From: Ophiocordyceps camponoti-saundersi (nom. inval.)
Taxonomy: Eukaryota > Ascomycota > Sordariomycetes > Hypocreales > Ophiocordycipitaceae
Length of the DNA stretch: 56,039 bases
Reading direction: 5' to 3'
Assembly: GCA_003339415.1 (NCBI GenBank)
Contig: PDHQ01000232.1
Coordinates: 1 to 56,039, forward strand
How positions within the stretch are numbered: the first letter of the stretch is position 1; every line of letters begins with the position of its first letter. Made by a program: the position numbers and the translations under genes. Under the pieces are notes generated by a model. It searched no databases and was not told the DNA's origin. It was given only the letters and a program-made list of their open reading frames with translations. Shown piece by piece: positions 48,300-56,039 of this stretch.

Positions 48300-51200
48300 G
48301 TTACTAATAGCACGCTTAATAAGGTTAATATAAAAAGTAAGGTAAATATTAAATAATATATTAAAAATAATAGTAAATAGCGTTAATATAGCTATTACCT
48401 TATACTTACCTTTAAAATAATTAAGCTTTTAAAATAAATAGTTAAACTATATATAAGTAAAGTTAAGCTATATAAAATCGCTAATTTAAAACTATTCTAT
48501 AAGTTAGCGAGACTTATATAAGGAGTCCTATTACCGCTATTAAGCCTAGGCGATAAAAGCTTATATTAGTTTAACGCTATTATAAAGGAAATAAGTAAAC
48601 GCTATAGCTTAGCTTTTTAGGGAAAAGATAAGGGTAGCCGCCTCCGCTAGCTAATTAAGAAAGGTAATATTAAAGCTATAAAGTAAGTAATTAAGACTAA
48701 TACTTATTATAAATAAGTTTTAATTATTTAAAATAAGCTAATAAGTAAATAAATAGCGTAGCTAGTTTAATTATAAAAAGGAGATTATATAATAAAGAAT
48801 AGCTTATACCTTTTAGTTTATATATTTTATACCTTTATTAATTTAAGGGTAATATATTATAGAAAGTAGCTTATTAACCCCGGTAAGATAGTAAAAGGTA
48901 AACTAAAAGTAGCTTATTTAATTAAAACCGCGATTAGAAATTAACTTATAAGGGAAGCTATAAAACTACTATTAATATTAGATAAAGCGCTTAATATATT
49001 ACTTAGTATTTATAAATATTATAGCTTTAAGCTAGATATATTTCGATAGGCGATTTATAATAACTATTAAGAAATAGGGCTAGGACTTTAAAGTAGCAGG
49101 TAGCTTAGTTATAAAGTTTATAAAAAAGGTTATTTAAAACTATTTAGGAGAAGGTAATAGCTAAAATAACTTTTAATAACGCCGATAATTAAGGTAATTT
49201 TTATAATAATAATAATTATAAATAAAATATACTATATTTATAAATATACTATTTTAGTAAAACTTATATTAAAAAAATATAAAGGTAATATTCTTATTAA
49301 GGTATCTTATTATAAAGAAATTATAAGTTTATTAAATAAGTATAGTAATTAAGGGTTCTTACTTAGGAACTTAAAAATAGCCTTAGAATTATAGCTATTT
49401 ATAAGTAAAAATAAAATAGTTTATAACTTACTTATAAGTACCCGCTTTTAATAGAAACTTTTAAGCGCCTAACTAAACCGCTTAATAATATATATAATAA
49501 AAGGAATAAATATAAAGAGCTTTTAACTAAAAATCTTATAAAATCTTATTATAAAAAAAGCTAAGGTATGTTAAATAAAAAATATAGCTATAAGGAACTA
49601 AGATAAGGCTAGGCTAAATTAAACTAGCTATAACTTAAAAGAGTAGATAAATATAAGCTATATAATCTAACTAAAGCGTTCCTCTATTTTATAGTAATTT
49701 TATTCTTACTAAGAGAGCGTATTAAGCTATAACGCCTATACGCTAGAATAGTACTAAAGGCGGAAATTAAAAAAGGTAAATATTTTAGCTTAATACGCCT
49801 AATATTCTATTATAGCTTTAAGTATAGTAAAATATTTTAAGGCCTTATAATTTATAAAAATAGAGAATAGCTAGGTAATTTTATATAACTTAGTAAACTA
49901 CGCTTTAAAATAAGAAATAATAGTAAGAAATTCTTTATTATAAATTATATAGTTTTATTTTATAAGTAAAAGTTTTTTAAAATAATATATAATAAGCTAA
50001 AAGATATAATTTAAGCTAAACTAAGAAAGGTACTTATTAATAGTTTTATTAAAATAGTTAGCTTTAATAATAATATTATAGTTTAGATCTTACTAGGCGA
50101 GGATAAGGGTAAAGATAAATATAAACTTAAGCGTATTAAAAATAAGCTAATATTTATTAGTTTAATAAAAAAGCGCGCTATATTTCGTAAGCTTAACTAA
50201 GGGGGCCGTAAAGTTTAAAAAGTAAGGTATAAAATTATAATAAAAGTTAGTAAACTTAAAAAAACTATATATACTTTAAATATAAATTAGCGCCTCCTAT
50301 TCTAAAATTATAAAAACTTTAGTAAAATCTAGCTATATTTTTTTACTAATATAAATAATAAACTCTAAGTACTTAACCTTATAAATAGTAAAATTATACT
50401 TATTAAAATTAAGGAAAAGCTTAGCTTAATAAAGATATAAGAATATAACGCGTACCTTATATTAATAATTAGAATAGGAACTTTCTAAATAAATAAAAAT
50501 ATTATCTAAGTATATTATAGTAAAATCCTTTAAGGAGTTACTAAGGGTAATATTAATATAACGCTAGAATATAGCGAGCGCTCCTATAAAGTTAAAAAGG
50601 TAAATAAGGTATTTAAATAAACTAAACTAAGTATAAAAAGCTATAAAGTATTCCTTACCTTTTATAATATAAAGCTTATAAAAGGCGGTATAAATATTAA
50701 GTTTTATAAACTAGCGGGTATTTAAAAAGCTATAAAGCGTCTTTTTAATAAGCGGAAAAGGATAATAATCTTACTTTATTATTTTATTTAAAGCGCGATA
50801 GTTAATATAAAAGCGCTACCCGCCTCTTAGCTTCTTTATAAGTAAGATAAGGGTAGCTATAAATAATAAGCTAGCGTAGATCTATCTTTTATTTATTAAG
50901 TTAGTAATTTATTTCCGAATTTTAAGGAGATACTTATAAAATATATTATAAAGTAAGCTTTAAAGTAAAGGGGGTAAGGAACTATTAGGTTCCTAGTAAA
51001 ATTAGATATAGTAATTATAATTATTATAATAAGAGGGTAAAACGCTAGCTTTCTCCTTATTAAATAAGTTAGTAAAATCTAATACCTTAAAAAATAAAAA
51101 AGGGCTTATAGTTAAGGTAAAAGTTATAATATATAAAACGCGAAAGATATCTTATAAGCTAATAGCGAGGAATTAGTAATTAGTACGCTACTAAGATTTA

Positions 51201-51600
51201 TAGCAAATAAGAGCTACGAAAACGGAATTAAAGATAGCTATAATAAAGTAAGTAACTTACTAAAATTCGAAATATAAGATAACTAATCCGCTAGTAAAGT
51301 AAATTATAATTTCCCGCTTACTAAGATATAGCGAGATATTATTATATATTATCTAAGGTAAGCTAAAAATTAAGTTCTAAGTAAGGCTTAGGATTATATA
51401 TACTACTATAAGTAACTACTAGCTATTAATATTAGCTATAAAATAAATAAGGTAATAGATAGATAAATATAGCTTAAAGCGTATACGCTATTAGTAATAT
51501 ATCTATATAATAATATAAATTACTTATAAGTAAGAGAGGGGAATTTACTTAAGCTAATAGCGCTATATAAAAAATTTACTTATAGTAGCGTAATAATTAT
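48300..51600 (-). pseudogene. Gypsy-2 Pol, broken
   Basis: Reverse transcriptase on the minus strand: FIGALAIF*RYINITL, followed by LKDFTIIYLDN with the catalytic box at 50,501-50,512 (YLDD changed to YLDN) and IFIYLESSYS. This matches the Ty3/Gypsy 'FGL-NAPATFQ...YLDDILIYS' region. RNase H and integrase are expected at lower coordinates, down to about 48,300. Open stretches exist there, but I could not pin their catalytic residues. Confidence 0.7.
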
Positions 51601-51999
51601 AACTATTATCCGCTTATATAATAATAAAAAAATAAAATTTATAAATATAAGAAGAAAAAGGGGAGGCGAGTTTATATTTTAATTAATATCTATAAAATAG
51701 TTATTTAATATTCTATAAATAATATTATTATAAGAGTCCTCCCCTTATAAGAGACTTAATATAAGGGGATTTATTTCCTTAGTTTAAGGTAAAGTTCTCC
51801 TTCTTTTTTATAATATCTATAAAATAAACTAAAAAGGCTAGTAAGGGAGGATTAAGCTTATACTCGCGCGAGAAATAGCTAGTACCGCTATAGTAAAAAT
51901 AGCGGCCTTTAGCGCGTTATTTTATAATCTTATTATTACTAGCCTTAGTCGCTTAATAACGGGTCTTACCGCCGCGGCCGTTCCGGCCTTAAAAGGGGG

Positions 52000-52740
52000 G
52001 GCTATTATATTTACTAAAGCGCGGCTAGGTATTAGTTTAATATATATTAATTATCGGGGTATCCTAAGATAGCTTAAAAGTAGAAGGTAAAAGCGTCTAG
52101 CTTTTATTTTTAAGGTAAAATAACTTAATATTTATAGTAATAATATAAATCTTAGTAATAGTAATAATATACTTAGTTAAGGGAATATTACGCTTTATAT
52201 AATATTAATAAAAGGCTAGTATAAGGGTATAATAAAGGCGTATAATTTTAATCTTATTAGCTTATTTAGTACTATTTATTAAAATAAGCTTAGCCTTAAA
52301 GTAAATAAGGAAATTAGAAAAGGACTTAGAAGCGCCTTATATAAGGTATTTAAGCTTTATTATAGCTATTTAGCGCTAATATAAGTTAGTAAATATAATA
52401 TTAAGATAACTTAAGAAATAGTTAAGGTTATATTTATATTTAGCACCTTATTTAAAGAATAGGGCTACTTTAGCTTAAATTATAAAAGATAAGTATTAAT
52501 ATAAAAATACTTATTAGTTATAAGCAGTATTAATAAAGGCCTAGTCTATTTATAGCTTATAAGATATAAGGGAGCGCTATATTAAAAAAAGGTCCTTATC
52601 GCTATTAAATAGCGATCGAAGAGGTAATAGCTTATAGTAAGGTTATAACTACTATTACTTAAGGAGCTATATAAATTAAAACTATTAATATATAAGGCTT
52701 TAAAGCTTTATAATAGTAGCTTACTATTTTAAAAGCTAAG
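52000..52740 (-). pseudogene. Gypsy-2 Gag, broken
   Basis: On the minus strand near 52,420-52,140 a frame reads LKYLI*GASKSFSNFLIYFK and continues KIKIIRLYYTLILAF, then LTKYIITI. This has the spacing of the retrotransposon Gag domain (a QG-x-S-F-x-x-F core followed by helices). It is directly downstream of the right-hand LTR, where Gag belongs. Confidence 0.65.
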
Positions 52741-52791
52741 TAATAATAGCTTATTAAGTATTAAGGTTATTTATAATTAAAATTATTCTAC

Positions 52792-52939
52792 TATAAAGGT
52801 CTTATACTCCTTAACATTTATAAGAAGCTAACTTTATTAATATAAAATAACTTTAAAAGTTTTAAAGTATATATAATATACGTATTTAAGGTTATAATTT
52901 ATATATAGCCTGCGCCTATCCCGCGCGCGGCGCTAACTA
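52792..52939 (-). repeat. LTR of Gypsy-2 (5' LTR, right side)
   Basis: Partner of 46,124-46,271. The GC-rich stretch CCCGCGCGCGGCGC is unchanged in both, as expected for bases that are not in a CA or TG context. Confidence 0.75.
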
Positions 52940-53629
52940 TTAAGTAATCTTTACACGTATATATAGGTAAGAGAAAGTAAAGGTAATTTAAATTAAGTAT
53001 AATTAGAGATAGATACCCTTCCTTTATCGTACGAGGAAGAGCGGCTATATAGCTAGATAATACTCTACTTCTATACCCTCCTTCTTCTTATCTAAGCTAC
53101 CTCCTACCTCCTAAGTTATATAAGGTATAACTTAGGTAATAATATATATTTTATTAAAAGCTTCCTTATATCCGTGCTATCCTCTATATATATATTATAT
53201 AATAAATATAAAAAGGTATAAAGAGATAATATCTAATACTTAACTTTTTCTTTTTATAGAAAAATATACTAAATAAAAAGGTATTATACGAAGAAAAAAC
53301 TCCGTTTTCCTAAAAAATAGATATTTTTAAAGAAAAATAGTTATATAATATTAAATAAGTATATAATCGAAAAAATTTCTAAAAGTAAATAACGCTTATA
53401 ATATTATAATAAAAAGAGATAAAGAAAATAAGCTACTAGCTGAAAAATAAAAATTAAATTATTATATAATTTAACTTATAATATATTTTTATAAAGTTTT
53501 ACTATAAAAATCTTTTATAATCGTAATATTAAGAAAAATAGGTAGAAAACTAACTTTCTATAACCTTATATTAAAAATATTAAAAAATATTACGAAAAAT
53601 AGGAATTAAAAATCGGATTCTGCCGCCTC
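52940..53629. other. Unassigned sequence right of Gypsy-2
   Basis: About 690 bases, AT-rich, with a pyrimidine-rich patch (53,070-53,120) and an A-rich part (53,260-53,600). No coding motif recognised. The missing end of element X copy 2 was looked for here and not found. Confidence 0.3.
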
Positions 53630-53720
53630 TTACCGCCTTTAAAAGGGTATAAAAACCCCTCCTCGCTCCCTCTCTCTCTCTTTTTTTTTCTCTTCCTTTT
53701 TTCTTTCTTTCTTTTTTAGG
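53630..53720 (+). promoter_or_regulatory. TATA box with CT-rich leader
   Basis: A GC-rich patch (CCGCCTCTTACCGCC) is followed by TATAAAAA at 53,648-53,655 and then a pyrimidine tract at 53,657-53,717. TATA box plus CT-rich leader is a classical fungal promoter layout and is also common in fungal LTRs. It points rightward, towards the coding-like tract that ends near 54,680. Confidence 0.5.
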
Positions 53721-53779
53721 CTAATTAATAAAAATAATAATAATAATTAGAAAAATCTTTAATAAAAATTAATAAGTTA

Positions 53780-54680
53780 TACGATATACTTAAGTTATTT
53801 TTATTAATAATTATTAGTTATATAATATATCTCCCTATCTTAATAGCGTTATAGCTTATTAACTTAAGTTTTATTAAGTTTATATACCTTATAATAAGGA
53901 GGATAACTAACGCTTTATATAATAAATATCCTTAAATATAAGATAGAAAAGTTTAGCTATTATATAATAATAATACTAATAGGAGAATAGTAAGTAAAAA
54001 TCTAACTAATAGCTATACTATTATCTAATATCTTTATTTATTTTAATAATATTTAAAATCCTAAATATATTAAAGCTATTATTATCTAATACCTAAGTTA
54101 TTTTTTAGTAGTTCTATTTATAAGTTATAGCGGGGTAATAATAAAACTATATTATATTTACGCTAGAAATCCTTACTTATTTAATATATATTAGATAAAT
54201 AATAATAAAGTTTATATTACTTATATATAGCGGTCTTATATAATAAGATACTTTTTCGTATAATAGGGCTAAGCGTTATAGACTTTTAGGCTAGTACCTT
54301 ATATTTTAGTAACTATTTCTATTAAGTTACCCGATAGCCGGCGGCGGGGATAGGTAATAATAATATTAAGCGGAGCGCCTCCTAACGCGGAGGAGTATAT
54401 TACTATCTTAGATAATAAGTAATAGGGGCGGGGGTAGAAAAAAAGTAATAGTAAGGTTAGATAACGAGGAAAAAGGAAAAAAAATTAAAAGAAAAAAAAT
54501 TAAGCGTTTAGGACTTATAGCTTTACTTTTTTTAAAAATTAAGCGTAAGGGTTAGATAATACCTAAAAAGAATTAATAGTAATTTTTATATAAAAATAAT
54601 AAAAAAAAACGTAAAAATATAAAAAAAATAAAAAAGTAAAAATAAAAAGTTAGATAAAGTAAAGATATAGGAAAGAAAAA
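53780..54680 (+). pseudogene. Basic coding-like tract, unidentified transposon protein, broken
   Basis: Downstream of the promoter-like block. The best part is 54,330-54,660, where a frame reads KLPDSRRRG, then LSGAPPNAEEYITILDNK, then a long Lys/Arg-rich tail (RGKRKKN, KKKKLSV, and so on). A strongly basic C-terminal tail of this kind is common in fungal DDE transposases of the pogo/Fot type, so that is my guess. No DDE motif is visible upstream and the start is unknown. Confidence 0.35.
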
Positions 54681-54689
54681 AGTATAAAT

Positions 54690-55690
54690 CTTATATAACT
54701 TAGGTAAGTTATTAGATAGTAGCTTTAATTCGTAACTTATAAGAATTTATAAAAATAAAAGTTAATAAGGCTAAGTTAGGGCTATCCTTAGTATAGGCGT
54801 TAGCTAGGTTATTTTTACTATTAATCTATTATATTTCTAAAATTTCCTTACGCTTATATAACTTACGAATAGCTATAATATCGATTATTAGCCGTTTTTC
54901 TATTATTAAGCTAAGCTTTACTAAGTAATTATATAATAAATATAAGTTTATATAAAAAATAAAGGGGATTAGAAGCGTATTTAGGGATTATATAATAGCT
55001 TAAATAGTTAAGTAAAGGGCTAGGCTAATATTAACGCTATTTACTATATTATAAAGTTCGCTTACTAAGATACTTTAAGTAACCTTTTTATATTTTATAA
55101 AGGTTTAGTAGAGAATATTACCTTATACAATAAATAAGTTAAAGGACCGGTTTTCTTTACTAAAGATAATTAAGGTACTAAGCTATAAAGTAAAGTCCTT
55201 ATTATTTATAAATAACCTATTCGTAAAAATAAATAGTTTCGTATAAGATAAGTTAAGCGGAATAAAATATAGATTACGGGCAGTATTATTAATCTACTAT
55301 TAAATACGTTTATTAAGGGCTAAAATATCTTATAAGGAAAGATTAGTTACTTAAGCAGCTATTATAAGGTTATATAACGCCTTCGGTTAATAAGTAAAAG
55401 TAATATATACTCCTCGGGCTTACTAGCTAATAAAGTTTTATAAGGTAATATTAGCAGTTAAGTTAATAATATAAAGGCCTTTTACTTATTCTTTCTATAT
55501 AAGAATAATATTATATAATTCGCGCGTAATACGATTACTATTAAAGTTAATAAATAAGCTATTAGTAAGGAATATTTTAGGCTTTATACGAAGCTCTGCC
55601 TATTTTAACTTATTTTCCTTAAATTTAGAGAATATATTAGACGTAAAAGAGAATATATTATTTATCTATAATATTATAGATCGTACCCGT
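54690..55690 (-). pseudogene. Ty1/Copia Pol, end of RT and RNase H, broken
   Basis: On the minus strand one frame gives, in order: FINFNSNRIT, QARGVYITFTYQPKALYNL (the RARGxYIAxxCQPE motif of fungal Copia elements), ALNKRI, and FINNKDF at about 55,225-55,190 (RNase H 'FANNxDLSSQ'). Then KYKKVT*SILVSELYNIV follows (the 'KCKRVTRSVLASELY' block), and EKRLIIDI with NLANAYTKDSPN at 54,900-54,770 (the 'EKRLMIDI...NPADAMTK' end). This is the C-terminal third of a Copia Pol. Earlier parts of the element are not visible in the remaining bases to the right. Confidence 0.85.
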
Positions 55691-55699
55691 AATTACCTA

Positions 55700-56039
55700 A
55701 TCTTACCCGTAGCCCTTAATCTAAGCTTTTAAAGATAAAGAGAAAAAAGGGGTAATAAAAAAGTAAGGGGCTTTACTTACTTTAACCGGGCAGTAGGTAG
55801 CCGGAATAGGAAATTCATAAAGCATAAATAAGTAAGAACTTCCTAAATAGGAATATCTTATAAGGCAGGGGAAGGTTATAGAGAGTAAGCTTTTAAGGTG
55901 CAAATTGTTTAGATTAAAAGCTTAGAGAAGAAGGAAAGGAAAGACCCTTCGAGGGAAGGAAGCCTTCCTTTTATAGTTTTCCTTCTCTAAGAAACTATCT
56001 AATTATATAAGCTAGCTAGAAAGCTATAGAATACCGTAG
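55700..56039. other. Less mutated AT-rich stretch at the right edge
   Basis: CA and TG reappear here (GGGCAGTAGG, TTCATAAAGCATAAA, AAGGCAGGG, GGTGCAAATTG), unlike the preceding kilobases. On the minus strand CTATAAAAGGAAGG near 55,975 followed by a CT-rich run looks promoter- or LTR-like. A 60-codon minus-strand frame (55,721-55,903) has no recognisable content. It may be a younger element or single-copy host DNA. Confidence 0.4.

Larger units (their letters stand above)
46124..52939 (-). mobile_element. Ty3/Gypsy retrotransposon on the minus strand (Gypsy-2)
   Basis: About 6.8 kb between two direct repeats of 148 bp. On the minus strand a Gag domain lies near the right end and a reverse transcriptase with YLDN in the middle, the normal LTR-element order. 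No 5-bp target duplication is convincing, because the flanks are A/T-rich and changed by RIP. All coding parts carry RIP stops. It is unrelated to Gypsy-1 at sequence level. Confidence 0.8.

Noticed and set aside
55721..55903. 60-codon minus-strand frame
   Set aside because: Open by chance in a less mutated AT-rich stretch; no domain, and it does not continue the Copia reading.

Overview
This window looks like a chromosomal segment of a filamentous ascomycete (Pezizomycotina). About 53 of the 56 kb is extremely AT-rich and almost free of the dinucleotides CA and TG, while CG, CC, GC and CT survive. That is the footprint of saturating repeat-induced point mutation (RIP, C:G to T:A mainly at CpA). 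In every recognisable coding tract the stops are TAA or TAG, where CAA, CAG or TGG would stand in an intact gene. The only stretch of normal composition is about 29,530-32,530. It holds one intact three-exon gene with typical short fungal introns.

Layout. 1-1402: 3' part of a hAT DNA transposon. 1716-9003: copy A of a Tad1-like LINE (here LINE-1). 10,075-16,609: a second, different Tad1-like LINE (LINE-2). 18,366-27,518: LINE-1 copy B, split by a 1.86-kb element (element X, 19,528-21,387). 28,856-29,203 and 33,961-34,304: an inverted repeat pair bracketing the gene island. 34,305-34,660 and 45,009-46,123: a second, reversed copy of element X, split by a complete Ty3/Gypsy chromovirus (Gypsy-1, 34,661-45,003, 579-bp LTRs, 5-bp target duplication). 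46,124-52,939: a second Ty3/Gypsy element on the minus strand (Gypsy-2, 148-bp LTRs). 53,630-54,680: a promoter-like block followed by a basic coding-like tract. 54,690-55,690: the RNase H end of a Ty1/Copia element on the minus strand. The last 320 bp look less mutated.

The transposon genes are all dead. The nesting order can be read: element X entered LINE-1 copy B; Gypsy-1 entered X copy 2; RIP acted on all of them. The single live gene (30,263-32,181) encodes a predicted 596-residue protein. It has a long disordered basic N-terminal half and a compact helical C-terminal part, no signal peptide or membrane segment, and no function I can assign.

The least ordinary observations are: coding-like tracts on the antisense strand in the 3' regions of both LINE families; a 378-bp palindrome centred on the 14 bases that follow the Gypsy-1 5' LTR; an extra open tract between pol and the 3' LTR of Gypsy-1; and the inverted repeats around the gene island. 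Boundaries of decayed elements are approximate unless a duplication or an LTR pair fixes them. Family calls rest on motifs read by eye.
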